The notes: generated from the letters alone by a model not told the origin. DNA of 64,000 bases from Ipomoea triloba (GCF_003576645.1 NC_044920.1:4226692-4290691); one strand, 5' to 3'. Shown: positions 1 to 11,765, counted from the stretch's first letter. A program made the numbers and translations.

Positions 1-1149
1 TTCTGAAGTCTTATTTTAGATTCTTCGTGCATCTAAAAACATCTATATGAAGATCAATTGTTCTAGTTTCTGGCAAATGTTAGGAACAGCTTTGTTCCTA
101 AAATTGTTAGCTTTTGCATTACATGGTCATATAATTTTAATATGGGTAGGATAGGAAAATGACAAGGTCCAAGACTTATTACCACCGATTGACCAAAATA
201 TACTTAGCCATTCAGCCTAAGCAGCAAAGAACTAACAGAATCCGTTACAAAATCTAGCTAACAGGGGTATTCATGTGTATGTGAACAAAGAAAATAGCTG
301 AAATAGGATTTGTTGATTGACTTGATTCAACTACCAAGGAGGGGCATATGCAAGGAAAAAGAAAATAATTCTGTTTCCTTCTAACAATCAGTTCTCTCAA
401 AGTGTAGTAATACAGTTCAATAGATAATATACATGAGCCATTTTTCAAAGAGAATAATCTCCCTTCCACCACTCCAAACCCCCATCCAACCCCCCCACAA
501 AAGAAAAAGGAAAAATACAGATTTACTTTGTTGTCATTCCAGTGTGATGCCAAAAACATCACTACTTTACTGTTCAGTTTTCTTTACAACTAATACATAT
601 CTCCCTTTTATTGTTTCCTTAGGCCAGGAATATGATAACAGGTCTAAGCCTCCTTAAAAGTTTGCATAGAAACAAAAATGTATTTTTTGCATTCACCAAT
701 CACCTCATAGCTTCTAAGTCCAGCTGGTAGAGTAAAGCATGTTCATGGTGAAGGCTGCAGAGTGCAGATAAAATTGCCTCCCTAAACTCTCAACATTGTC
801 CTGGCCATTGGAGGACTTGCTAGTCAAGCAATACTCTTAACACTGAGGTTGGAAAGACAAAGTGCCTGATAAAACCACTACTAAAAGTTCACAGCAACAT
901 ATATTTCAACCTTAGCTGTAATGATTACGAAAAATGAAGATAGCCTTTGAACAACTTGAGCACAGATCATCTCACTGGAAGATAGAAGACACTTGACATA
1001 CAAGCAAAAAGTTTCTGAAATCTATGCTCTAGCATGTTAAATAAGAATCCTAAAGATGCTTTAAATAACATGAATTGGAAGGCCACCCGTTACCAACTGT
1101 TCATAGTACAAAAAACAAGAATAATCAACTAAAAGGAAAGTAGAATTAC
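1..1149 (-). other. Myosin intron 13 (partial), no exon seen
   Basis: After the exon ending DLIEK at 1150 there is a GTAATTC donor. The next motor-domain exon (expected to open with KPGG and include the DEACMFP motif) cannot be found down to position 1. The stretch is AT-rich non-coding sequence; the short ORFs on both strands resemble nothing I know. Confidence 0.6.
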
Positions 1150-4100
1150 CTTTTCAATAAGATCTAGAACATCCTGATTATCAACAAATTCAATGTAGCT
1201 CCAATCAATGGCCTCCTTTTTGTATTCTTCTTGTTCCATCTTGAAGACATGCTGTAAAAACATGCTGTGGATTCAGAAAATAATGCATGGCATATCTCTG
1301 TCTATATGGTTAATATTATCCAAAACTACCTGATTAAAGTGTTGCTGCAGCTTCTCATTTGTAAAGTTTATGCAAAATTGCTCAAAGCTGCAAATCATGA
1401 TATGTTTAAATTGAAATAACAGAACTAGAGAACCTTTAAATCATCTATACATTCAACTCTTTAAAATCTAATTACAGTTTGATAGGAACACCACTTATCT
1501 CTAGCTACCTGTTGACTTTAAAGCTTTCAAAACCATAGATGTCAAGGACTCCAATGATACACTTCGAATTCACATCTTGCCCAATTGAAACATTGATCTT
1601 GTCTACTAACCTGCATATTCTAGTAGGACATGAGTAACTTCACCCCTCACCACATGTATAAAAACTGTAAAACACTATTCTTGATAAAGACTATTAATGA
1701 AAGTTACTAAGTTCTTTACCAGTCAAATAACCTCGAATATATTGTCTTAGCCAGTGCATCCCTGCTCAGTGCTGCACTATGTGGATCAAGACTACGTTTT
1801 ATAACTTCTTCAGGGGTTACCATCACACGTTTACACAAAGCATCTTCTAGAGCCACAGGGTTACACCTAATGTAGGAAGAAATGGAGATACACGTCTTTA
1901 ACAACAAAGAATTTCCAGAGTTACACTGTAGATGTAAAAGAGATTCGTACATGAGAAGTTCTGCAGCAGTTTTGAGGTGGAATTTGGCTTTGTCATCCTT
2001 TAAAACTGATGAATCCATGTCCTTTCCCTTGGCAAAAGCAATATTACCAATATGAAGGACTGCAGCAACAACTCTGAAAATTGCATCCTGAGGAAGAGGG
2101 CAAGAGATTTTGTGCATGTGTGAGAGAGGAAACAGTCCTTGGCCAATACATATATTATTAAAAAATGGGGAATGGTGAAGCAAACACAGTTAGGTCAAGG
2201 TACCTGATCTTCTTTATGGATTCCAACAATATCCATAGCTCTTCTAGTGGCAAGATAGTCATGTGCATCATCACTAACCCCTACTAACTCATGGCACTTT
2301 GACTGGTTAAGGTAGTGAAATGTATTGGGATGTCCCAATTTAAACTTCTCAATATCCTTGCAGGAAAAAGAATGTCAGAACATAATGTAACCACAGGATT
2401 AGAAATTTAATATCAAGACTCTAACAGTAGCAAAAAGATACCTCCTGTGGTGCTGCACAAAGAAGGTAAAAGCAGTGATAATTGCGTTCAGGATCAGAAA
2501 TTTGACAAACTCGGGATCTCTCAAGGAGGTAGGTTCTTATAGCTGCTCCTGATATTCTTCCATGTTTGTCAAACTGAAGCTCCACAAATTTACCAAAACG
2601 GCTGCAGCGATTTCAGATTTAGTAGAACATTAAGGAATCCACAATGTCACCTTCACTTTTGCTAGCAGAAGCAAAAAAGGAAAAAATAAAAAATAAAAAA
2701 CTACAAAGGTTGCGAAAGCTATTAACCTGGAATTGTTATTTCTAACAGTCTTAGCATTGCCAAATGCTTCAAGAACTGGATTGGACTGCACTTCAATGAG
2801 TCATAAAGGATCCATGAGAATCAGTGTACCATATCACATAAAATACTCAAGAAATAGTAGAAGTGATGGAAAGTTGATTTTTTTTTGGGAAAAGTATTCT
2901 GAAACCTGATAAAGCATGAAATGTACAACAAATATGTTACATATCATACTTCGAGAACTTGTTGCTCAACTGTGCGTCCTTCAGTAACAGCACGGCCGCC
3001 CAGAAAGGCAAGATACCGCATAAGCATTTTAGTTGTTTCAGTTTTACCTGCTCCACTTTCGCCACTGACCAGAATGGAATTGCTTTTTCCTTCATTAACC
3101 ATTTCCCTGTTTTCAGTGAAGGCATAAAATAGTTTAAGTCAACTTGACACAAAATTAAAAATAATAATACGGAGTAATAATTAACAGAAAGGATGGGTTT
3201 AACCTGTAAGCAACATCAGCAACAGCAAAGACATGAGGGCTTAGTTCACCAAATGGTGCTCCCTTGTACTGGTGCATCATGTGTGTATCATAGAGATGAG
3301 GCAACTTTTGGAATGGGTTTATGGCAATTAAAATATTTCCAGTGTAAGTCTGCAATCTCAAACATCGAGAGAACAAACGTATTACTAATGTCTAACATAC
3401 AAGCTTAAACCAGGAATTTAGAAGATATCATTTGAGTTGAGAAAACCCACATAGATTTCATTTAACTCATGTCTGACTTTCAAGTTTTGCAGAACTCCAG
3501 GCTCATGCAAATAATGTAGCTTGGTCATGTCATCCACACCTCCATGAGGAACTTCTGTGTCTTTAGGATAAACATTTGATAACTTTCTGACAACCTAAGA
3601 GAAATAGGACAAAGGAATCTGTAAGGAAATAACTCTAAACAACCCTTACCCAAACTTAAAGAACATTTTTTCTATTAGGCATGCCAGTCGAAAAGGAGCA
3701 CTGAGGGCCATGTTTACCTGAGCAAGTATTTAGGAAATATGAAATTTCTTTAGATGATTTGTCCCCACCTTAATTGTGTGGATGAACAAAGAATATGATA
3801 TAATAAATAATGAATAAAAAAATTCTCTCTGATAGTAAAAAAAAAAAAGGTCAATTACACTTTTTCCCTTCATCTAAAAGCAAGAAATTTAGATAAACAT
3901 GATTATCTTTCGCGAAAAAAAAAAAAAATGATTAAAGAAAATGACGAACATGGAAAATTGTTATCATTAGCTTCACATTACCGTTTTTCCATCACTTGTC
4001 TGGATTTCTGCTTCATTACCACTAATTTTGTTCACTTCACCATCAAGCCAAGCAATATCTGGGTCTTCAATCCAGACATGAGAGCCTACAATTATATTTA

Positions 4101-6286
4101 CTGAAGTTCCCTGCAAAAGTTACAAACAAATAGAGGTATTAATGAATTGGTTTTGCATTAGATTAAGTTCTACATTTTTTAAAGATCAGTTGAACATGAG
4201 AAGCCCTTTAAAAGATAAGGACATCACCCAGATTTTATCAATTGCCATTTATCTACAAAATTAGTATAGGGTATAAATTCAGTTATCTGTTTAATATCTT
4301 TGGGTTTTTACCAAATACTTTAATGTAGCATGATTTCAGGGCCTGTTGAGTACAATTATCTGAAATTATACAAGTATGTCCTCTCTGTGTTCATAAAATA
4401 TTTAGTACAGAAAACAGAATGGGAGTGAAGAGAGGGTAGACCCTGCCTTGATTGCAGGAGGCGTTGAGATTAGTTTTCAGGAGGGAATAGAGAATGAAGT
4501 ATTCCTTCTTACATAGCAAAATTGAGAACTTGAGCATAAGTAATCACTATAGTGTAGCTTTGCAAGATCTCAGACGGGAAGAATTTCAAATTTGTAAAAA
4601 CAAAACTTATTCTTATTAACTCCTTTTCTTCTATTGGAAGTGAAAAGTCCATGCCATATCTCCATCCTTACCGCTGGCTGTCTCACTTCCCTTTCTTCAC
4701 TTCTTGACTGGAGGCAAAGGGGACCTGCACTGTTTGACATCTAAAGTTCACTCTTTGGTGAACTGCTGGCAACCAACGAAAGAATGGTGCTGGACCAGCA
4801 AGCTGGTTGAATGTGAGAAATTTTCCTTACAGTTTAAAGCTCAAAATTTTAAACTAGAGCTTTGGGACAACTATATATTGTCTTTACTCATTTTTCAGAG
4901 ATTTTGGAGATGTGATATATCAGTCATATACATCATTTTGAGATATTTCTCCTGTTGTATGATCTTTGTGCTTTTCCTTTTTAAGTATAAACGGTTTTTT
5001 TTTTACTTTGATTTGTGCTCTGTCACTTCTCCTATCCTTCCATTTTAGGTTGACATGCACACAACTACTCCTCATTGAACAGAACCTTTACCTTCTAGGA
5101 GACAATAAAAAACAATCTTATTATGCACCAGGTCTTGATCTGTACTGTTACTTCCCAAAGCACATAAGGCAATATTCCTGTGAGGTCCTAAACATGCTTC
5201 TCCAAGACTAACAGTGAACATTATTCAAACAAGTCTGAATAAGGCATGATAGAATCCCAAAAGACCCAAATTAATGAATAAGGTAGGCACTTACTGAAAG
5301 ACAGCTGAAACTCTATTATCTAATAACAACATCCCTAAACGGTGTTACTTGGATACTCCTTTGTAAGGAATGGAACCTTCTTAATCAGACATGGGGTGGT
5401 TTCCAAACAATGTGGTTGTAATTAACTTATCTTCCTTTTAGTCTTGTAGGCTTCAGAAATGCTTTAGGAGTGCTATTTCACAATTTCTCCAAAAATCTCC
5501 TAGTTGCAAATTTAGTACCTTATCTGTAATTTCAGTTTTCATGCACCTCAACATTGAGCTCTTTTTCCATATTCCACTGAAATCTAGTCTAGAATGCTTT
5601 TGGTTTCCTAAATACTTCCTTTTTGAAATAATTTCAAATGGAATTATTTCATAATACAGTTTTATACCAGTTTATGAAACTAAAACTGAATCTTGCTAAC
5701 TGATGAAACACCTTTTAAGCAAAGTTCTTCATATTAAGACTCAAGAGCAACATATACAACCATAACATTCTTTCTGAGGTCTACTAAGCACTATATATTA
5801 GTATATACAACATTAGTCTTCAACTAGACTGCCAAGAAAACCTATGTTCTTGCTTGAAACATGGGGATTTACAATTTCAAAGATAAGTGTGTAAAATGAA
5901 ATTCTTGTTAAACATACTAAAGGCCCACAAGCTATTATCAGTTTTACTTTTTTCCAGAATGTAGTATCTTTTCTCTACAATCACTGGATTTCACTTTATT
6001 TTTAAACAGTCAATGCCCATAATGAAATCCTCCTAGCAATAACACTATTTCATTCACAAGCTAAACACCTTGATCAGACTAACATTATTCTTCCATATCC
6101 ACATTTTATTTTTTTTTCTCAATATATCAATATGATAATCCAGGCGAAAATGTAACAATTGATTATCAGAAACTACAATCAAACTCAAGTATGATCCATA
6201 CACCATTAAAATTGGTTTCAAAAATCAAATTGTTGTACATGCATTGATACTTTTTTTCTCTGAACAAATTTAATCTGGCATACCAT
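1150..6286 (-). CDS. Class XI myosin heavy chain, N-terminal half of motor domain (partial)
   Basis: Actin-based motor of the plant myosin XI class, which moves organelles and vesicles in the cytoplasm. I placed 13 exons on the minus strand with GT-AG borders and matching phases: 6286-6284 (ATG only), 4110-3982, 3594-3451, 3349-3204, 3106-2950, 2785-2727, 2601-2442, 2356-2204, 2087-1951, 1866-1720, 1610-1509, 1387-1330, 1251-1150. They total 1497 nt (499 codons) with no stop. Visible landmarks: N-terminal SH3-like segment (about residues 5-55), P-loop GESGAGKT (156-163), switch I NNNSSRFG (209-216), switch II DIYGFE (435-440), then [19 protein letters not shown] and [10 protein letters not shown]. 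The next expected exon is not in 1-1149, so the gene continues beyond the left edge. The open frame argues for a functional gene. The class is certain; the subclass is not. The start choice rests on an ATG directly abutting a GTATGC donor. Confidence 0.93.
4111..6283 (-). other. Long first intron of the myosin XI gene
   Basis: This 2.2-kb interval lies between the start-codon exon and the exon that opens with [13 protein letters not shown]. The donor is GTATGC next to ATG (6283 downward) and the acceptor is TTTTGCAG at 4112-4111. The sequence is AT-rich, with no convincing coding exon on either strand; small ORFs inside look random. A long first intron right after the ATG is common in plant cytoskeletal genes and could carry expression-enhancing sequence, but nothing here proves that. 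Confidence 0.7.
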
Positions 6287-6680
6287 TTTTTGATCGAGCG
6301 TTAACTCAAATGAACAGCTCCTTAAAGGTTATCTTCCTTGCTCCGATTGCTATTCATCAAGCTATCCATCCTCCGGCATTGGAGCTACTTCCATGATCGA
6401 ATGAGTGAAGCCTTCTCGGTTCTGTTTGGTTCCTAAGAGAGTGGCTAGTGGAGATCGACTCTTTTTTTTTTTTTCCTGTGTTTCTTTCTTTTTTTGGGTT
6501 TTCTGTGAATTTCCTCTTTCGACTTTGTCTTCCCGATGAGAGAAATGTGGAAGCGACAACATTGCTCCATGAGCTCCTGCAATTTCGGATCCTCAAACTC
6601 TCTCGCTCGCGCGCTCTGAGTGTGTATAGCTTAGGCCTCAGGGCAGTTGATTTTGCGCGGAAAAATGTCGGATCGTCCAT
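6287..6680 (-). other. Probable 5' UTR of the myosin XI gene, with upstream ATGs
   Basis: On the minus strand this stretch is purine-rich and GC-richer than its surroundings. It ends directly at the start codon at 6286. It contains upstream ATGs opening short frames (for example from 6562 and 6394) that stop before the main ATG, so upstream ORFs are possible if transcription begins far enough upstream. The 5' limit is a guess. Confidence 0.5.
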
Positions 6681-6699
6681 TCTTCAATACAATCACCCA

Positions 6700-6720
6700 A
6701 GTGTATAACATAAATAAAAA
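6700..6720 (-). promoter_or_regulatory. Possible TATA region of the myosin XI gene
   Basis: On the minus strand the stretch reads TTTTTATTTATGTTATAC and lies about 30-60 bp upstream of the purine-rich leader. It is the only TATA-like sequence between the leader and the fold-back MITE that begins at about 6722. Weak evidence only. Confidence 0.25.
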
Positions 6721-6721
6721 G

Positions 6722-7195
6722 TGATAATTGTACGAGAGATCCTTATCTTTGGTGTCAATTTCAAATTTAGTTCCAAATTATTATTTTTTCTATTTAACAA
6801 TCCAGACTATTATATTTTGGAGACTTTTAATTCTTCTTATGACTTTTTTAGTAAGGGCATTTTTGTCTTCTTGTATTTTTCTTTTGTTATTTTTTCTGAT
6901 TTCAACTGACTTAATTGGTTTAGAACTTTAGGTAACCTTTGATTTTTAGTAACAATATTTTTCAACTGATTTTTAGTAAAGTCCTAAACCAATTAAACAG
7001 GTTGAAATTGGAAAAATAACAAAAGAAAAATATGAAGAGACAAAAATGTCCTTACTAAAAATAGGAAAAATCTTGAAAATGACTAAAAGTGTTCAAAAAG
7101 TAATAGTCTGGAATGTTAAATGGCAAAAATAATAGCCTGGGACTAAATTTGAAATTTTCACCAAAGACAAGAGACCTTGGTGGAATTAACTTTAA
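6722..7195. mobile_element. Fold-back MITE, family A, copy 1
   Basis: The two halves are inverted copies of each other over roughly 230 bp. The left half reads GAGATCCTTATCTTTGGTG, then TCAATTTCAAATTTAGT; the reverse complement of the right half reads GGTCTCTTGTCTTTGGTG with the same continuation. Both arms share TTTAGTAAGGGCATTTTTGT-like and TTTAATTGGTTTAG-like blocks. No coding capacity. A second, shorter member lies at 11766-12088. It sits immediately upstream of the myosin leader. Confidence 0.8.
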
Positions 7196-7221
7196 ATAAA
7201 ATTACATTATTTGTTGAATTA

Positions 7222-7950
7222 ATATCACTTTTGGCCCGACGACTTTTGAGTTTTATCAATTTTGGTGCATAACTTTAAATTTTTTTAATTTTGGTGCCTA
7301 ACTTTGTTATTTTTATCAGTTTTGATTCTAGCCGGTTGCCGGAATGTTCGTCGGAAAAATGATGATCGGTTGTTCACCTGGAACAACCGGTCATATGGGT
7401 TTAAATGCACCAAAATGACAAGTTCGTGTGTGTAATTGAACCTTTTGAATGTTAGAGGATCTAATTGTATTTTTGGGTAAAGTTTGAGGGCATATTTGAC
7501 CATTTTCCCTTTTATTAATTTTGGTCCTTCTAGGCAAATTGACAGCGAAATGTTGTTGGATTTTATATTTTAAGGGTAAAATCGTCATCTCAAGGAAGTA
7601 TATATTCAATATCTAAACAAAATCACTGTTAAATCATATTTATCGATGTTTGATCGATGCAAATAATGGGGAAGACAAGCTAACTATACAGAGATCTATG
7701 AGATTTATTGCATCGACGATTGACAAACCTTTCTTTTTTTCTTAATATGATTTTCATTTTGTTTAGATATTGAAGATCTTTCATTGGGATAATGATTTTG
7801 CCCTTAAAATATAAAATTTGGCAACATTTTACAATCAATTTAGCCAGAAGAATCAAAACTGATAAAAATAACAAAGTTAGGCACCAAAAATTGAAAAAAA
7901 AATTAAAGTTGTGGACCAAAAGTGATAACATATCAAAAGTCGTGGCACCC
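7222..7950. mobile_element. Fold-back MITE, family B, copy 1
   Basis: Long inverted terminal repeats. The left end reads ATCACTTTTGGCCCGACGAC and continues TTTTGAGTTTTATCAATTTTG. The right end carries the reverse complement (ACCAAAAGTGATAA and AAAAGTCGTGG). The arms extend about 200 bp through a block containing TTTAAGGGTAAAATCGTCAT-like sequence. A sister copy is at 50920-51453. Non-coding. The right end runs straight into a SINE fragment. Confidence 0.8.
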
Positions 7951-8035
7951 GATTTACACTCCCACGTGGAAGGGAGTAGGTTCGAGCCTCGGTGGAGGCG
8001 ATTGTTGACTCTTTGTGCTTCAGTAGGACCCTATT
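7942..8035 (+). mobile_element. tRNA-derived SINE, 5'-truncated copy
   Basis: Contains a Pol III B-box-like GGTTCGAGCC at 7979-7988, followed by GGTGGAGGCGATTGTTGACT and CTTTGTGCTTCAGTAGG. This is the same body as the SINEs at 18750-18890, 20735-20917 and 31256-31362. The A-box region is reduced to GTGGCACCCG. The element starts exactly where the family B MITE ends, so one inserted into or recombined with the other. Confidence 0.65.
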
Positions 8036-8384
8036 TTTAACCGTCAACTAACAAGATTTTTAACAAAAGACTAAATTGAGTAAAACAATCAAAGTCGATG
8101 ACTAAATTGAGCACAAAAAGTCATTTAGGACTAAATTGAGTAAAATCACTATAGTTGAGGACTATATTAGGTATTAACTCAATAAAATACATTACTTGAG
8201 TACGAAAGTATATTATTTTATATATTATTAAATAATTTATATTTAGTATATTAAAAAGTTTAATTCATATATTTTTTTAAAAAATACATTATTTGAATAC
8301 AGAAAATATATTATTTTATATAATATATATTCAATACACAAATAATGTACTTTTTATATATTAAAAATATACTTTTTATGGTTC

Positions 8385-8484
8385 ATACAACACTGTGTGG
8401 GCCATGGTCCACGTAATAATTTGCCTCTCCAATATGCAAATTATACCGTGGACAATGGTCCAAAATAGTGTCGTTTCTTTTAAT
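8385..8484. repeat. Palindromic TGGACCATGGTCCA-type repeat
   Basis: Contains GGGCCATGGTCCACGTAAT and, 50 bp on, ATTATACCGTGGACAATGGTCC in the opposite sense. The same GTGGACC/GGTCCAC core recurs near 10990, 53276, 54896, 55335, 56078 and 56428, so it marks a dispersed short element family whose function is unknown. Confidence 0.5.
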
Positions 8485-9133
8485 GAAAAGAAACGGTACT
8501 TGTTCCGCGCCGTATGTAACTATACTTGTATAACATATTCAATTCCATTTCATATATATTGTAGTTTTATTTCAGCATAACTACAGTTTTATTTTGTTCC
8601 AACTATAGTTTATTCGGCATTATACATACAATAGTCTTATTACAGTGAGACATGTTATTGAAATTCATTTTATACACATTTTAGTCTGATTACAACACCA
8701 TTAAATTATAATTCTAATTCAACTACGATTTCGTTGGACAATATACATCCAAATATGTAAAACTCTTTTTTAGTTTCGTTTTATATACACTGTAGTTTCA
8801 TTACAACACAACCACAATATCATTTCGATATAACTATAGTTTCATTGGACAATATATACTTAAATACGTAAAAATGTTATTCAGTTTCATTTTATATACA
8901 CTATAGTTTCATTACAACACAACTACAGTATCATTTCGATATAACTACAGTTCCATTTGACAATATACACTCAAATATGTGAAACTATTATTTAGTTTCA
9001 TGTTATATACATTGTAGTTTCATTACAACAAAACTACAGTATCATTTCAATATAACTACAATTTCATTGGATAATATACACACAATATAACCATCTGCAT
9101 TAATCTATTCGCGCAATGCGCGTGTAAAACTAG
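8485..9133 (+). repeat. Tandem repeat of about 111 bp ending in a Helitron-like 3' terminus
   Basis: Four to five degenerate units with a period near 111 bp. Each includes a CATTACAACACAACTACAGT-like block, TATCATTTCGATATAACTA, and TCATTGGACAATATACAC. The array ends with TTCGCGCAATGCGCG, a short GC-rich hairpin, then TGTAAAACTAG followed by T. A hairpin about 10 nt before a terminal CTAG, with T next, is the standard 3' end of plant Helitrons (CTAG at 9130-9133). No Rep/helicase coding sequence is present, so this would be a non-autonomous element. Confidence 0.6.
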
Positions 9134-9180
9134 TGATACAATAAGAGTGATAGAGTGGAGAACTTAATTATGCGAACTTT

Positions 9181-9475
9181 GATTGGAATGAGGTTTGAAA
9201 CTAAGACCTTTCTTATTGAAATCAATGAGTAAGTTAATAATTAAGGATAAATTTGGAAATCTCAAGGAAAAATAAAAATCTAAACAATCTGAACCATTCA
9301 TTTGATTTAATAATTTGACCATCATTTGGAATGAGGTTCGAACCTAAGACCCGCCTTTCTTATTGAAATCAATAAGTAAGTTAATAATTAAGGATAAATT
9401 TGGAAATCTCAAGGAAAAATAAAAATCTAAACAATCTGAACTATTCATTTGATTTAATAATTTGACCGTCATTTT
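9181..9475 (+). repeat. Tandem duplication, two units of about 145 bp
   Basis: Two almost identical units, each starting GGAATGAGGTT(T/C)GAA, running through AAGTTAATAATTAAGGATA and AAATTTGGAAATCTCAAGG, and ending at TTTGATTTAATAATTTGACC. A handful of substitutions separate them. Non-coding. Confidence 0.8.
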
Positions 9476-9507
9476 TTCTACCCATTATAGACCTAACTTT
9501 TTTTTGG

Positions 9508-9554
<47 letters not shown>

Positions 9555-9669
9555 CAAAATAGTATTTATCTTTCAAAAATAAATATAGTTTCACATCCTC
9601 CAAAATAAGTATAGTTTTACTAATTTCAATATACTTAGGTTTTCAAACATAATTTCTCAAAGTAGGAGT

Positions 9670-10246
9670 TTGTTGGTCCCAAAATAATAGAGTAAAAGTC
9701 TAGAGGAGGGTGAATAAACTTTTACAAAAAATTCGAATTTAGCTGAACAATTGTAAAATCAAAACACTTAATAGATTGTTAGTGTCTTGTGCACAGCGGA
9801 ATTTAAACTTAGTGTAGTAATTGTGTAATGTGTGTTCACGTGTAAATCAAGCATGCAAAAATAAATAAAATAAAGCAATAAAGAACACAAGAAATTATAG
9901 TGGTTCGAAGGTATATGTAATCCTTCTACTCCACTCTACTCCTATTCTCCAGGAGGAATTTACTATATCCCCCGCTTCTTGGTTACAAAATACTATACAA
10001 TAAATTTGTGATCTAATGCTTTGATCACCAAGTCCACAAAATTTTTGCTTTGATCACCAAGTCCACAAGATTTTTGGCATTTGAGAATTAGTCCGTTGGA
10101 AAAAGACAATCAGCTTCTACAGCTATTTAATCCACAAACCTCCGATGCCTTCTTAATTTAAACCACTACTCCTTCAATAGAGTAGATTGAGATACAAACC
10201 TTAGACCTTAAATAATACGTAGTAATATTAAACTCCAACCAATGCT
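9670..10246 (+). other. Unclassified repeat, possibly an LTR fragment
   Basis: Starts TGTTGGTCCCAAAATAATAG and contains GTCTAGAGGAGGGTGAATA and AATTATAGTGGTTCGAAGG. I associate such blocks with dispersed LTR-type repeats of dicots, from general familiarity only. No coding sequence and no second LTR are visible nearby. Confidence 0.3.
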
Positions 10247-10314
10247 CTAGTACGGATTATTAGTAATTAACTTGATCTTCATGCTATACTCCTTTTCTTT
10301 CACTAATTCTTGAT

Positions 10315-10631
10315 CTTTGAATTGTTGTTTATTCAAAGTGCGGTAAAAGACAACACACAAACGATAATGGATAAATAAAATCGTTGTCCTAAAAAAATGC
10401 ACAACGACAACGGTTTTTTGTTTTAAAAAACTGTTGTCTTTAAAGTGTTGTCTTTTTACAAAATGTGCATAGACAACACGCTTATGACAACATTCAATAA
10501 AAATCGTTGTCTTTGACAAAAGTGTTTCTTTGAAGACAACGATTTTGGACAAAACTATTGTCTTTTACCTATAAGAAAACACTTTTATAGAAAATTGTTG
10601 TCTTTGTATTGTTATCTTTGTGCATGTAGTG
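10315..10631 (-). mobile_element. CACTA (En/Spm-type) transposon terminus
   Basis: Read on the minus strand from 10631 it starts CACTACATGCACAAAGATAA, matching the CACTA terminal inverted repeat. Many copies of a subterminal motif close to AAAGACAACGATTTT follow in both orientations. Clustered subterminal repeats behind a CACTA end are diagnostic of this superfamily. No transposase and no matching second end were found, so this is a truncated or non-autonomous remnant. Confidence 0.65.
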
Positions 10632-11051
10632 ATAACAAACGATAGAGCTTACTTTCAATGATAAAAGAGAAGTTAAATCACTTAATCAATGATGAATTCA
10701 ACTAAGAGAAGTTAAATCCATTAATCAATGAGCAATTCAACTATCAACTTTTAAGTAATTTTCAAAAAAAAAAAAAAAACTTTTAAGTAGTAACTAAAGT
10801 GGAAAGCTTATTAATTAGATCATTGGTTCATCACTGTGGACTATAAAGAAAAAGTACATTTGTAATATATTAAAAATATATTATTTGTGTACGTAAAATA
10901 CATTATTTTATATATATTATCAAATAATATACATTTAATACACAAATAATGTATTTTTGGTATATTAAAAATGTACTTTATACTTATGGTTCACACAGCT
11001 ATGTGGACCATGTTTCACACAATAATTTATCATTGTATAATATATAGGCTT

Positions 11052-11225
11052 TTTTTTTTTTTTTTTTTGCACAAAACTAACAAATCAAATTTTCTACTAT
11101 GAAAAAGATGTTTTATGGAGTATAATGTTATTTCATTGTTAGTCCAAATCGATGTTTTATGGAAGGTTATTTCATTGTTAGTCCAAATCGCCACCTGAGT
11201 TTGCCATGAAAGAACAGCTGTGGAA
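11052..11225 (+). repeat. Dispersed 170-bp repeat, copy 1
   Basis: Shares TTTTGC(A/G)CAAAACTAACAAA, TCAAATTTTCTACTATGAAA, TCGATGTTTTATGGAAGGTT and TTTGCCATGAAAGAACA with 19422-19583 at high identity. Both copies directly follow a T-run. Origin unknown; it could be a piece of a duplicated gene flank. Confidence 0.75.
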
Positions 11226-11296
11226 TTTACTTAGACTTCAACCTTAGTTATCGGAGTCGTTTGGTCAAAGCACATGTTCAAACAGAAAAGTGAGTG

Positions 11297-11300
11297 TATA

Positions 11301-11351
<51 letters not shown>
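11297..11351. repeat. (TG)n(TA)n microsatellite
   Basis: Continuous TG then TA dinucleotides. It directly abuts the family C fold-back element at 11352-11699, whose other side is again a TA tract. Confidence 0.9.
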
Positions 11352-11357
<6 letters not shown>

Positions 11358-11699
11358 GTTAGCTGTGGCCGCGTCTTAACATGCGGTCAGTGCGGTCGCA
11401 CCAATATATATACAGATATATACACCATTCAATGTTAGAAAATGCACCACATAAATATGCACTGTTAGGTACGCACGCATCACCAAAAAATACACCACTA
11501 GGTATGTAAATATACACCACACAGTGTTAGAAAATGCACCTTTAGAGACATGAGAGTTATGGTGCATTATTTTGGGTATGTGGTGTGTTTTTTGGTGTTT
11601 TTGTGTATTTTCATTGTGGTACATTTCCTAACATTGAGTGGTGTATATTTGTGTACATAGTGGTGTATTTCGCATCGGCCACCCACTCGCATGCGAACC
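11352..11699. mobile_element. Fold-back MITE, family C, copy 1, inside a (TA)n tract
   Basis: The left half carries TGCGGTCGCACCA, TACACCATTCAATGTTAG and AAAATGCACCAC. The right half carries inverted equivalents (GTGGTACATTTCCTAACATT, GAGTGGTGTATATTTG). Sisters are at 13840-14190 and 60335-60538. TA microsatellites bound both sides. Non-coding. Confidence 0.7.
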
Positions 11700-11765
11700 T
11701 ATATATATATATATATATATATAAAGAGAGAGAGAGAGAGAGTGTGTGTGTGAGAGAGAGAGAGA

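Noticed and set aside
254..657. Overlapping ORFs of 102 and 74 aa near the left edge
   Set aside because: Inside the expected myosin intron, without resemblance to the missing motor-domain exons.
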